Made by a program: the position numbers and the translations under genes. Under the pieces are notes generated by a model. The model had not been told where the DNA came from, did not search any database, and saw only the letters and a list, made by a program, of their open reading frames with translations. A stretch of 64,000 nt of DNA from Nocardia sp. CDC159. GTDB taxonomy: Bacteria; Actinomycetota; Actinomycetes; Mycobacteriales; Mycobacteriaceae. Below are positions 56,663-64,000 of the stretch, piece by piece. Numbering within the stretch: position 1 is the first letter of the stretch; each line of letters opens with the position of its first letter. The stretch is from assembly GCF_023740735.1 (NCBI RefSeq), contig NZ_JAMRXH010000002.1, positions 558,001-622,000 of the forward strand, read 5' to 3'.

Positions 56663-57280
56663 CTACTGGTTGGTGAAGGCCAACCGGCCCGCCAGCGCCA
56701 GAAACGAGACACCGAACACCCGCCGGATCCAGGTGGTGATGGCGGGCCGATCGATCACGTGGGTGCGCACCGCCGCGGCGAAGGCGCCGTAGGCGGCGAA
56801 GACCACGAAGGTGACCGCCATGAAGATCGCGCTCAGTTCCAACATGCGCAGCAGCGCGTGCGGCTCGGTCGCGCTGACGAACTGCGGCAGGAAGGCGAAG
56901 AAGAAGATCGTCAGCTTGGGGTTGAGCACGTTCAACAGCACCGCCGCGACGATCACGCGCAGCGCCGACGGTGCGTCGGCGGGCTGCTCGTCGGCGACGG
57001 CCAGCGCGCCCTTGTCGCGCAGGGTGGCCCAGGCCATGTAGACCAGATAGGCCACACCCAGATATTTCAGGGTCTGGAAGGCGATCGCGCTCGTATTCAG
57101 CAGGGCAGCAAGGCCGGTGATGGCGGCGACCATATGCGGCACGATGCCGAGGGTGCAGCCGAAGGCGGCGATCAGGCTCGCCCGGGTCCCCCGGTTCAGC
57201 CCGGCCGCCAGGGTGTACAGCGCGCCGGTGCCGGGGGTGGCGACGATGACCAGGGTTGTCAGCAGAAACGCAAGGCTCAT
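56663..57280 (-). CDS. LysE/RhtB-family exporter
   Basis: 205 residues, six hydrophobic segments. LVIVATPGTGALYTLAAGLNRGTRASLIAAFGCTLGIVPHMVAA and LLNVLNPKLTIFFFAFLPQFV are the diagnostic LysE patterns (NPK in TM4). Exports basic or neutral amino acids or related metabolites. Stop directly abuts the stop of the convergent hypothetical gene. Monocistronic. Confidence 0.92.
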   Translation of the reverse strand: MSLAFLLTTLVIVATPGTGALYTLAAGLNRGTRASLIAAFGCTLGIVPHMVAAITGLAALLNTSAIAFQTLKYLGVAYLVYMAWATLRDKGALAVADEQPADAPSALRVIVAAVLLNVLNPKLTIFFFAFLPQFVSATEPHALLRMLELSAIFMAVTFVVFAAYGAFAAAVRTHVIDRPAITTWIRRVFGVSFLALAGRLAFTNQ

Positions 57281-57342
57281 CAGGCGGAGAGTAACCGCTC
57301 CCGCGCCCCGAGCCCAGCCCTATTTTCCTCTGCTCCGGTGGC

Positions 57343-57951
57343 TCAGAGCGCGCGCCGCCCGGACAGCGCGCGGCCCAGCGTCAGCTCGTCGGCGAACTCC
57401 AGATCGCCGCCCATCGGCAGGCCGGAGGCGAGGCGAGTCACGGTCAGCCCCGGGAAGTCGCGCAGCATGCGGACCAGATACGTGGCCGTCGCCTCGCCCT
57501 CGGTATTCGGGTCGGTGGCGATGATGACCTCGGTGACATCCACGCCGTCGGCCTGATTTCCGATCCGCGCCAACAGCTCCCGGATGCGCAGCTGATCGGG
57601 ACCGATGCCCGACAGCGGGTCCAGCGCACCACCGAGCACGTGGTAGCGGCCGCGGAACTCGCGGGTGCGCTCGATGGCCTGCACGTCCTTGGGCTCCTCC
57701 ACCACGCAGATCATGGTGCGATCGCGACGTGGGTCCGCGCAGATGCGGCACAGCTCACCGTCGGAGACCGTGCCGCACACCGCGCAGAACCGCACCCCGT
57801 CGCGCACCTTCTGCAGTGCCGACTGGAGCCGATCGATCTCCGGCGGCTCCACCGACAGCAGGTGAAAGGCGATGCGCTGGGCGCTCTTCGGACCGACGCC
57901 GGGCAGCTTGCCCAATTCGTCGATCAGATCCTGAACCGGACCCTCGTACAA
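57343..57951 (-). CDS. recR: Recombination protein RecR
   Basis: 202 residues. Hh[20 protein letters not shown], zinc ribbon Cys56, 59, 68, 71 ([16 protein letters not shown]), Toprim segment [26 protein letters not shown] and C-terminal GRALSGRR. Works with RecO and RecF in loading RecA at gaps. The start is TTG 57951, supported by GGAG upstream and by alignment to the homologue's first residue. Follows ybaB by 12 bp in the conserved ybaB-recR operon. Confidence 0.97.
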   Translation of the reverse strand: MYEGPVQDLIDELGKLPGVGPKSAQRIAFHLLSVEPPEIDRLQSALQKVRDGVRFCAVCGTVSDGELCRICADPRRDRTMICVVEEPKDVQAIERTREFRGRYHVLGGALDPLSGIGPDQLRIRELLARIGNQADGVDVTEVIIATDPNTEGEATATYLVRMLRDFPGLTVTRLASGLPMGGDLEFADELTLGRALSGRRAL

Positions 57952-57963
57952 CAGCTCCGTCCT

Positions 57964-58299
57964 CTATCCGAGGCCCGGCAGGCCGGGGATGCCGCCGCCA
58001 CCGGCCAGCGGGCCGAACTTCTCCGCGGCCAGCTGCTGTGCCCGGCTCATCGCGTCGTTGAGCGCGCCGACGACCAGATCCTGCAGGGTGTCCACGTCCT
58101 CGGGATCGACGACCTTCGGATCGATCTGCAGCGAGAGCACCTCGCCGGTGGCCTTGATGGTGACCCGCACCAGGCCACCACCCGCCTCGCCCGCCACCTC
58201 GGCGGCCGCGATCTGCTCCTGGGCCTCGAGTACCGCCTGCTGCATCTGCTGCGCTTGCTGGAGCAGCGCCCCCATGTCGAACTCTCCACCTGGCTGCAC
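57964..58299 (-). CDS. YbaB/EbfC nucleoid-associated protein
   Basis: 111 residues. [70 protein letters not shown] is the complete YbaB fold. Binds DNA as a dimer and is almost always next to recR. Start GTG 58299 (AGAGGA 7 nt upstream) gives MQPGG as in M. tuberculosis Rv3716c; ATG 58275 is an alternative. Pro/Gly-rich tail is short here. Confidence 0.95.
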   Translation of the reverse strand: MQPGGEFDMGALLQQAQQMQQAVLEAQEQIAAAEVAGEAGGGLVRVTIKATGEVLSLQIDPKVVDPEDVDTLQDLVVGALNDAMSRAQQLAAEKFGPLAGGGGIPGLPGLG

Positions 58300-58425
58300 G
58301 GCCTGTCCTCTCTTGCGGGAAGTGGGTTGGATACCAGCGTAGTCACGGTTGGGTTTACCGCCGTATCGACCCGGTTATAGCGACTTACCATCGAAAACGG
58401 GTCGGGCGATCCGGTGGAGGCAGTA

Positions 58426-59013
58426 ATGCGTGTATACCGCGACCTTTTCCGCAAATCCCTTGTGTCCCTGGTAGCGCCGGTCGGGCTGGCGACATTGTTC
58501 GTCGCGGCGCCCGCGGCGGTCCAAACACCCACCGCCAGAGCCGATGTCGACCACGGCGGGGGGTGTGTGATCTACGACTACAATCCGCGGGCCACCGTCG
58601 AGTCGCTGCGCGACAGATGTACGCCGGAGCAACAGGACCAGATCTTCCGCAACTCCCCGCGCGGCAGCGTGCCCGCGGGCGTGACCCACGGCTGGGTCAC
58701 GCGCCCGCCGATCATGCAGGCGCTCGCGCCGCCGTTCTGGATCGGCAAGACCTTCTACACCGGTCCGAACGGCGGACACCTGATGAACCGGATCACCGCC
58801 GCGGGCGTCGAGGGCTTCCCCGCGCACGTCTACATAGCGCCGTCCCGCATGGACGGTCGTCCGGCGTGGGCCCTGGACTACACCCCCTCGGTCCTCACCC
58901 CGCAGATCTGGGACGAGATCCGCGAGATCGCCCCGGGCGTGTGGTTCGGCTACTCGTATTGGCGCGGCGCGCTGCAGACCCCGCTGCTGCTGACGTTCGT
59001 GCTCATCCGGTAG
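58426..59013 (+). CDS. Secreted protein of unknown function
   Basis: 195 residues. N-terminal signal peptide MRVYRDLFRKSLVSLVAPVG then hydrophobic ATLFVAAPAAV and cleavage near ARA-DV. The mature part has two Cys (GGGCVIYDYN, RDRCTPEQQ) likely forming a disulfide, and aromatic segments GHLMNRITAAGVEGF and GVWFGYSYWRGALQTPLLLTFVLIR. GGAGG lies 7 nt before ATG 58426. In M. tuberculosis the syntenic slot (Rv3717) holds an amidase, which this is not. Family unknown. Confidence 0.75.
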   Translation: MRVYRDLFRKSLVSLVAPVGLATLFVAAPAAVQTPTARADVDHGGGCVIYDYNPRATVESLRDRCTPEQQDQIFRNSPRGSVPAGVTHGWVTRPPIMQALAPPFWIGKTFYTGPNGGHLMNRITAAGVEGFPAHVYIAPSRMDGRPAWALDYTPSVLTPQIWDEIREIAPGVWFGYSYWRGALQTPLLLTFVLIR

Positions 59014-59017
59014 GGGG

Positions 59018-59452
59018 TCAGGACAGCTCGCGCTTCAGGTTTTCCAGCACCTCGGCCTGAATCTTCTTCAGCCCCAACGGGGCGAAGATGCCCTCGAAGA
59101 ATCCGGCGACGCCACCGGCGCCCTTCCAGCTGGTCCGGATGGTGACCAGCGCGCCGGTGCCGGAGGGGGTCACCGTCCAGGTCGTCACCATGGTCGAATT
59201 CGAATCCCGTTCGGTCACCATGGAATCCGACACCGACACCACCGCGTGCACGTTGCGGGACCGCTTCTGGGTGGCCTGCAGCGTCCACTCGGCCACCGTG
59301 CCCGCCCCCTTACCGCCCTCGATGACCTTGTAGTCGCGATAGTGCGAGGTGAGGATGCGCGGGCGCACGGTCTCGTAATCGGCGATCGCCTCGAGCGTGC
59401 GCTGCGAATCCGCCGGAACGACGATCGAACTGGAGGCGTTGACCTGTCCCAC
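59018..59452 (-). CDS. SRPBCC family protein (Rv3718c-like)
   Basis: 144 residues. Colinear with M. tuberculosis Rv3718c: GQVNASSSIVVPADSQRTLEAIADYETVRPRILTSHYRDYKVIEGGKGAGTVAEWTLQAT at the N terminus and GAGGVAGFFEGIFAPLGLKKIQAEVLENLKREL at the end. Helix-grip fold, probable lipid or small-molecule binder. Start GTG 59452 matches the homologue. Tail-to-tail (4-bp gap) with the secreted protein. Confidence 0.92.
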   Translation of the reverse strand: MGQVNASSSIVVPADSQRTLEAIADYETVRPRILTSHYRDYKVIEGGKGAGTVAEWTLQATQKRSRNVHAVVSVSDSMVTERDSNSTMVTTWTVTPSGTGALVTIRTSWKGAGGVAGFFEGIFAPLGLKKIQAEVLENLKRELS

Positions 59453-59519
59453 TGTGAGCTCCTTGTTTGACTCGGCGCTGTGCACATTCCCTGCCGCCGG
59501 GCTATGCTACGCCGCCATC

Positions 59520-60035
59520 ATGCGCGACAACGCCGTCTGGTCCATCACGCCCGAGCCGCCCGATTCGGCCGCGGCGGCGGCACTCTGGCGCGCGTACTAC
59601 ACCGAGGTCAGCGATCGCTGGTATCTGCTGCACGCGGGACGCCGGACCGATCCGGCCGAACTCGAACGCGAGATCGCGGCGGAGGCGGGCGCGGATCTCG
59701 TTCCCCCGACGGGCGTGCTGCTGGTGGCGAGCCACCGCGGCGTGCCCGGCGGGATGGCCGGGCTGCGGCTGCTCGACCCGTCCACCGCCGAACTGAAGCG
59801 GCTGTTCGTGATCGAGGCGCTGCGCGGCAGCGGCCGAGCGGCGAGATTGGTCCGCGCGGCGGAGGACGTGGCGCGCAAGTGGGGTGCGCGGCGGATGGTG
59901 CTCGATACCCGATCCGATCTGGTCGAGGCGCGAGCACTGTATGCCCGGCTGGGCTACGCGGAGATCGAGCCGTACAACGACGGCCCCTATGCCCAACACT
60001 GGTTCGGCAAGCATCTGTCGATCGACGCTGAATAA
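59520..60035 (+). CDS. GNAT-family N-acetyltransferase
   Basis: 171 residues. Acetyl-CoA loop region ELKRLFVIEALRGSGRAARLVRAAEDVARKWGARRMVLDT with the RGSGRA version of Q/RxxGxG/A, and the C-terminal ARALYARLGYAEIEPYND. ATG 59520 follows TATGCT by 11 nt. Substrate unknown. Confidence 0.9.
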   Translation: MRDNAVWSITPEPPDSAAAAALWRAYYTEVSDRWYLLHAGRRTDPAELEREIAAEAGADLVPPTGVLLVASHRGVPGGMAGLRLLDPSTAELKRLFVIEALRGSGRAARLVRAAEDVARKWGARRMVLDTRSDLVEARALYARLGYAEIEPYNDGPYAQHWFGKHLSIDAE

Positions 60036-60322
60036 ATCGTCAGCAAAATCCGGCGGCCGCGCATTCCCGACTACGGGAGTGACAACTCTCCCAATACCGA
60101 CGCATCGGGTATGTACCCAATGCCGAGGCCGTCCCGCGGTCTTTCCAGGCCGGGGTCCGCACCCGGCGGTTCCGATCGAAAAGATCGCCCTGAACTGGAG
60201 ATTCCCCGAAGCTGCTCGCGCCGTCCCGGCTACCGGAACGCTATGCAACATATGGGTGAAGAATCCGGCGCGCGGGTACCCTGACGGTGGCCCCTGGATT
60301 CGGTGCGAGATAGCGTCAGGGG
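60036..60322. other. Spacer upstream of bfaA
   Basis: 287 bp without a recognised gene. GACTACGGGAGTGACAACTC and several short repeats are present, and the bfaA start GTG lies after GCGTCAGGGG. A promoter for bfaA-bfaB must be here, but no clear -35/-10 pair was found. Confidence 0.4.
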
Positions 60323-61756
60323 GTGGCAGTGAGTCTGTTGGGGAAGGCCGGACGCGCACCGGCCGCACACGAATCAGGTTTTGCCGCGCACCGGGCGGGG
60401 GTCGATCGCCTGCTGGCCAGCTATCGCGCGATTCCGCGCGAGGCGAATGTCCGATTGGCCAAGAAGACCTCCAACCTGTTCCGCGCCCGGGCCAAGAACA
60501 ACGCGCCGGGCCTGGACGTCTCCGGATTGACGAAGGTCATCGCGGTGGACCCGGGGGCCAAGACCGCCGATGTCGCGGGCATGACCACCTACGAGGATCT
60601 GGTCGCCGCGACCCTGCCCTACGGGCTGGCCCCGTTGGTGGTGCCGCAGCTCAAGACCATCACCCTCGGTGGCGCCGTCACCGGTCTGGGCATCGAGTCG
60701 ACCTCCTTCCGCAACGGCCTACCGCACGAGTCGGTGCTCGAGATCGACGTGCTCACCGGCGCGGGCGAGATCGTCACCGCCACCCGCGACGGCGAACATG
60801 CGGAGCTGTTCCGCGGCTTCCCCAATTCCTATGGCACGCTCGGCTATTCCACGCGGCTGAAGATCGAGTTGGAGGCGGTGCCGCCCTATGTGGCGCTGCG
60901 GCATGTGCGCTTCCACGATCTGGGCGAGCTGGAGTCCGCGATGGGCCAGATCATCGCCGACCGCGCCTACGACGGCGAGCGCGTCGACTACCTCGACGGG
61001 GTCGTATTCACCGCCGACGAAAGCTATCTGGTGCTCGGCCGCCAGACCGACGAGCCCGGCCCCGTCAGCGACTACACCGGAATGGAGATCTACTACCGGT
61101 CCATTCAGCACGATTCGAAGCAACCCAAGCGCGACCGCCTCACGATCCACGATTATCTGTGGCGCTGGGACACCGACTGGTTCTGGTGCTCACGGGCTTT
61201 CGGCACCCAGAATCCGCGGATCCGCCGCTTCTGGCCTCGGCCGTATCGGCGCTCCAGTTTCTATTGGAAGCTCATCGCCCTGGATCACAAATACAGCATC
61301 GGCGACAAGATCGAGGCCCGCAAGGGTAATCCGCCGCGCGAGCGGGTGGTGCAGGACATCGAGGTGCCGATCGAGCGCACCGCCGAATTCCTGCACTGGT
61401 TCCTGCGCGAGATCCCCATCGAACCGCTGTGGCTGTGCCCGCTGCGGCTGCGCGACGACAGCGTCGAGCGCCCGTGGCCGCTGTATCCGCTGGAGCCCGG
61501 GCGCACCTACGTGAATGTCGGCTTCTGGTCGGCGGTTCCGACGCAGGCGGGCCAACCGGAGGGCGCGGCCAACCGTGCCATCGAGCGCAAGGTCAGCGAG
61601 CTGAACGGGCACAAATCGCTGTACTCCGACGCGTACTACGACGAGGATGAATTCGCCCGGCTCTACGGCGGTGACGTCTATCCCGAACTGAAGAAACGAT
61701 ACGACCCCGATCATCGTTTGCTGGATTTGTATTCGAAGGCGGTGCAACGCAAGTGA
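60323..61756 (+). CDS. bfaA: FAD-binding oxidoreductase of tuberculostearic-acid synthesis (BfaA/TmsA; Rv3719-like)
   Basis: 477 residues. PCMH-type FAD domain at about 65-190: VAGMTTYEDLVAATLPYGLAPLVVPQLKTITLGGAVTGLGIESTSFRNG. The C-terminal part is large and Trp/Tyr-rich (DYLWRWDTDWFWCSRAFG, YPLEPGRTYVNVGFW), related to DHCR24-type reductases. In mycobacteria the orthologous pair next to dnaX makes 10-methylstearate: the methyltransferase forms a 10-methylene intermediate and this protein reduces it with NADPH. Start GTG 60323. GTGA overlap with bfaB. Confidence 0.9.
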   Translation: MAVSLLGKAGRAPAAHESGFAAHRAGVDRLLASYRAIPREANVRLAKKTSNLFRARAKNNAPGLDVSGLTKVIAVDPGAKTADVAGMTTYEDLVAATLPYGLAPLVVPQLKTITLGGAVTGLGIESTSFRNGLPHESVLEIDVLTGAGEIVTATRDGEHAELFRGFPNSYGTLGYSTRLKIELEAVPPYVALRHVRFHDLGELESAMGQIIADRAYDGERVDYLDGVVFTADESYLVLGRQTDEPGPVSDYTGMEIYYRSIQHDSKQPKRDRLTIHDYLWRWDTDWFWCSRAFGTQNPRIRRFWPRPYRRSSFYWKLIALDHKYSIGDKIEARKGNPPRERVVQDIEVPIERTAEFLHWFLREIPIEPLWLCPLRLRDDSVERPWPLYPLEPGRTYVNVGFWSAVPTQAGQPEGAANRAIERKVSELNGHKSLYSDAYYDEDEFARLYGGDVYPELKKRYDPDHRLLDLYSKAVQRK

Positions 61757-63069
61757 CCACGTTCAAGGATCGCTCCGACGTATTCGCGGAGCTGGGAACC
61801 AAACTCAGCATTGCCGAAATCTTCGAGACGCTCGTCGAAGGCCCGGTGCCCATCCGGTTCTCGGCCTACGACGGCTCTAGCACCGGCCCGGCCGACTCGA
61901 AGTTCAAACTCGACATCCGCAATCCCCGCGGTATCAACTACATCGCCACGGCCCCGGGCGATCTCGGCATGGCCCGCGCCTACATCTCCGGCGATATGAC
62001 GGCCGAGGGGGTGCATCCGGGTGATCCCTACGACATTCTGAAGGCGATGAGCGACCTGAAGTTCCGGCGGCCGTCGGCGCTGGCGCTGGTCACCATCGCG
62101 CGCTCGCTCGGCTGGGAGGCGCTCAAGCCGATCGCGCCGCCGCCGCAGGAGACGCTGCCGCGCTGGCGGCGCATCGCCCTCGAGGGGCTGCGGCACTCCA
62201 AAGCCCGTGACGCCGAGGCGATTCACCACCACTACGACGTCTCCAACACCTTCTACGAGTACGTCCTCGGCCCCTCGATGACCTACACCTGCGCGTGTTA
62301 CGAGGACGAGGACTGGACCCTCGAGCAGGCGCAGGAGAACAAGTACCGCCTGGTCTTCGACAAACTCAACCTGAAGCCCGGCGATCGGCTGCTCGACATC
62401 GGCTCGGGCTGGGGCGGCATGGTCCGCTACGCGGCCCGGCGCGGGGTCAAGGTGATCGGCGCGACCCTGTCGAAGGAGCAGGCCGAGTGGGGCCAGCGCA
62501 AGATCGAGGAGGAGGGCCTGGCCGACCTGGCCGAACTACGCCACTCCGACTACCGCGACGTGCCCGAAACCGGTTTCGACGCACTCTCCTCGATCGGCCT
62601 GACCGAACACATCGGCGTCCACAACTACCCGTTCTACTTCAACTACATCAAGAGCAAGCTGCGCGACGGCGGCCTGTTCCTCAACCACACCATCACCCGC
62701 CCCGACAACACCCGCACCACCAAGGCGGGCGACTTCATCGATCGCTACGTCTTCCCCGACGGCGAGCTGATCGGTTCGGGCCGCATCATCTCCGACATCC
62801 AGAACGTCGGCCTCGAGGTCCTGCACGAGGAGAACCTGCGCCCGCACTACGCCCTCACCCTGCACGAGTGGTGCAAGAACCTGGTCGCCAACTGGGACGC
62901 CTGCGTAGCGGAGGTCGGCGAGGGCACCGCCAAGGTCTGGGGCCTCTACATGGCCGGTTGCCGACTCGGCTTCCAGCGCAACGTGGTTCAGCTGCACCAG
63001 GTACTCGGCATGCGGCTGGGCCCGAACGAGGAGTGGACCGTCCCGCTGCGCCCCTGGTGGAAGGCCTGA
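61753..63069 (+). CDS. bfaB: Fatty-acid C-methyltransferase (BfaB/TmsB), cyclopropane-synthase family
   Basis: 438 residues. AIHHHYDVSNTFYEYVLGPSMTYTCACYEDED is the substrate-contact segment, LLDIGSGWGGMVRYAARRGVKVIGATLSKEQ is motif I, and LTEHIGVHNYPFYFNYI with FLNHTI completes the CFA-synthase core. Uses SAM to methylate the double bond of phospholipid-bound oleate, giving tuberculostearate after BfaA reduction. Corresponds to Rv3720. GTG start overlaps bfaA. Confidence 0.92.
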   Translation: MTTFKDRSDVFAELGTKLSIAEIFETLVEGPVPIRFSAYDGSSTGPADSKFKLDIRNPRGINYIATAPGDLGMARAYISGDMTAEGVHPGDPYDILKAMSDLKFRRPSALALVTIARSLGWEALKPIAPPPQETLPRWRRIALEGLRHSKARDAEAIHHHYDVSNTFYEYVLGPSMTYTCACYEDEDWTLEQAQENKYRLVFDKLNLKPGDRLLDIGSGWGGMVRYAARRGVKVIGATLSKEQAEWGQRKIEEEGLADLAELRHSDYRDVPETGFDALSSIGLTEHIGVHNYPFYFNYIKSKLRDGGLFLNHTITRPDNTRTTKAGDFIDRYVFPDGELIGSGRIISDIQNVGLEVLHEENLRPHYALTLHEWCKNLVANWDACVAEVGEGTAKVWGLYMAGCRLGFQRNVVQLHQVLGMRLGPNEEWTVPLRPWWKA

Positions 63070-63135
63070 TTCCCCAACCGAACACCCCGCGTCGAACCCC
63101 TCGACAACGATCACGTAGAGTGGTCCTACACCCGA

Positions 63136-63209
63136 CGCGGGGTGGAGCAGCTCGGTAGCTCGCTGGGCTCATAACCCAGAGGTCGCAGGTTCAAATCCTG
63201 TCCCCGCTA
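63136..63209 (+). tRNA. Initiator tRNA-fMet (CAT)
   Basis: 74-nt cloverleaf from CGCGGGG to discriminator A. Anticodon CAT in loop CTCATAA, anticodon stem with three G-C pairs (GGG/CCC), and a mismatch at position 1-72 (C1 against U72); both are initiator hallmarks. TTCAAAT in the T loop. CCA is not encoded (next bases CTA). Followed 4 nt later by a strong terminator. Confidence 0.97.
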
Positions 63210-63213
63210 CTAC

Positions 63214-63247
63214 AAAGGTCCCGAAGCCACCGGCTTCGGGACCTTTT
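63214..63247. terminator. Intrinsic terminator after tRNA-fMet
   Basis: Perfect 15-bp stem AAAGGTCCCGAAGCC / GGCTTCGGGACCTTT, loop ACC, then T. Serves the tRNA and, in the opposite direction, the MMPL gene ending at 63261. Confidence 0.92.
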
Positions 63248-63260
63248 CGCTGATTCGGCA

Positions 63261-64000
63261 TCATCGATGCGTCCACTGGACCGGAAGTTGCGTGGTCACC
63301 GGGTCGGTGATCGGGGTGGTCTCGACGAGGTCGACGATGTTGCCGTCGCCGGGGCGTTCATTGTCGAGGATGGGTTCACCGAAGCCGATCTTCTGCTGGA
63401 TCTTCTTCATCCATGCGGGGGCCCACCAGCAGTCGACCCCGAGCAGTTTCATCGTCGCGGGCACCAGCAGCATGCGTAGCACGGTGGCGTCGATGAGCAG
63501 TGCGGCGATCATGCCGTACGCGATGTACTGCATCAGCACCAGATCCGAGAACGCGAATGCGCCCGTGACGACGAGCAGGATCAGCGCGGCCGCGGTGATG
63601 ATGCGACCGGTATGCGCGGTCCCGATGCGGACCGCCTCCGTGGTGGAGGCCCCCAGCGCGCGTGCTTCGACCATCCGCGACAGCAGGAAGACCTCGTAGT
63701 CGGTGGACAGGCCGTAGATGAGGGCCATGATCAACACCAGCACATTCGCCTGGATCGGCTGTGGCGTGAAGTTCATCAGCCCGGCGCCGTGACCGTCGAT
63801 GAAGATCCAGGTCAGGATGCCCAGGGTCGAGCCGAGCCCGAGTGCGCTCATGATCGCCGCCTTGATCGGCAGAATCACCGAGCCGAAGGTCAGGAACATC
63901 AACAGCGTCGTCACGAGCAGGACCAGCCCGATCATCAGCGGCATCCGATCCAACAGCGCGTCTATGCTGTCCTTCTGGATAGCGGGCACGCCGCCGACGA
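63261..64000 (-). CDS. MMPL-family (RND) transporter, C-terminal part; 5' end outside window
   Basis: About 246 residues of the last transmembrane bundle: LMIGLVLLVTTLLMFLTFGSVILPIKAAIMSALGLGSTLGILTWIF, then ALIYGLSTDYEVFLLSRMVEARALGASTTEAVRIGTAHTGRIITAAALILLVVTGAF, the hallmark MmpL motif with the Asp-Tyr proton relay (GLSTDYEVFL). The frame is open to the right edge. Exports or flips mycolate- or other lipid precursors in mycolata; the particular substrate is unknown. In M. tuberculosis dnaX follows Rv3720, so this position differs. Confidence 0.93.
   Translation of the reverse strand, partial: VGGVPAIQKDSIDALLDRMPLMIGLVLLVTTLLMFLTFGSVILPIKAAIMSALGLGSTLGILTWIFIDGHGAGLMNFTPQPIQANVLVLIMALIYGLSTDYEVFLLSRMVEARALGASTTEAVRIGTAHTGRIITAAALILLVVTGAFAFSDLVLMQYIAYGMIAALLIDATVLRMLLVPATMKLLGVDCWWAPAWMKKIQQKIGFGEPILDNERPGDGNIVDLVETTPITDPVTTQLPVQWTHR

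Overview
The window is high-GC actinobacterial chromosome with dense genes, many ATGA/GTGA overlaps, GTG/TTG starts and apparently leaderless promoters. Gene content points to a mycolic-acid-containing member of the Mycobacteriales, most likely Nocardia or a close relative. The evidence is CYP51, an EchA19-type crotonase with KstR-like operators, the tuberculostearic-acid pair bfaA-bfaB, murT-gatD, and a core block matching the M. tuberculosis asd-ask-leuA-murT-gatD-recR-ybaB-Rv3718c-Rv3719-Rv3720 neighbourhood. Species assignment and all homologies come from reading the proteins, not from a search.

Region 1 (about 1-22.6 kb) is a catabolic and oxidative locus. An aldehyde dehydrogenase and an EchA19-like crotonase diverge from a KstR-like operator. 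A minus-strand run follows (SDR, acetoacetate-decarboxylase-like protein, unknown protein, SnoaL-like protein, ferredoxin, SDR, CYP123), then a plus-strand run (aldA, SDR, 3-hydroxyisobutyrate-dehydrogenase-like, carboxymuconolactone-decarboxylase-like, KstD-like flavoprotein, F420-type oxidoreductase). This corresponds to M. tuberculosis Rv0763c-Rv0771 plus an Rv0953c-like gene. An unrelated sugar/methyl cassette (GT4, methyltransferase, alpha/alpha-toroid protein, CmcI-like methyltransferase) follows, then a TetR regulator, CYP51, glutathione peroxidase and a GMC oxidoreductase with two KstR-like sites. The start regions of tetR, cyp51, cyp123 and aldA share one promoter design: a -10 hexamer, exactly 8 nt, then a GTG/ATG inside a 16-bp palindrome. 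This suggests one TetR regulon joining the two separated halves of the P450 locus.

Region 2 (22.6-31.4 kb) holds a 26-bp tandem array beside a stem-loop, a short second-type Rho, an orphan LutC with an upstream mini-ORF, an MFS exporter with its TetR, a katA-furA pair and an exported serine hydrolase.

Region 3 (31.4-52.9 kb) is mainly conserved: asd-ask, YjbQ, small stress-type genes, LtrA, a voltage-sensor-like membrane protein, an exported cholesterol oxidase, gatD-murT, a Tat-exported FAD oxidoreductase, an EamA/LysR pair, an EspI-like ParA ATPase with a repeat-rich N terminus, leuA with a leucine leader peptide, and a sulfur module (TauE, Cds1, DauR-like regulator).

Region 4 (53-64 kb) has a TetR/methyltransferase divergent pair, several unknown genes, recR-ybaB, a secreted protein, bfaA-bfaB, the initiator tRNA with a strong terminator, and the 3' part of an MMPL transporter that runs off the window. 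No insertion sequence, prophage or CRISPR array was seen.
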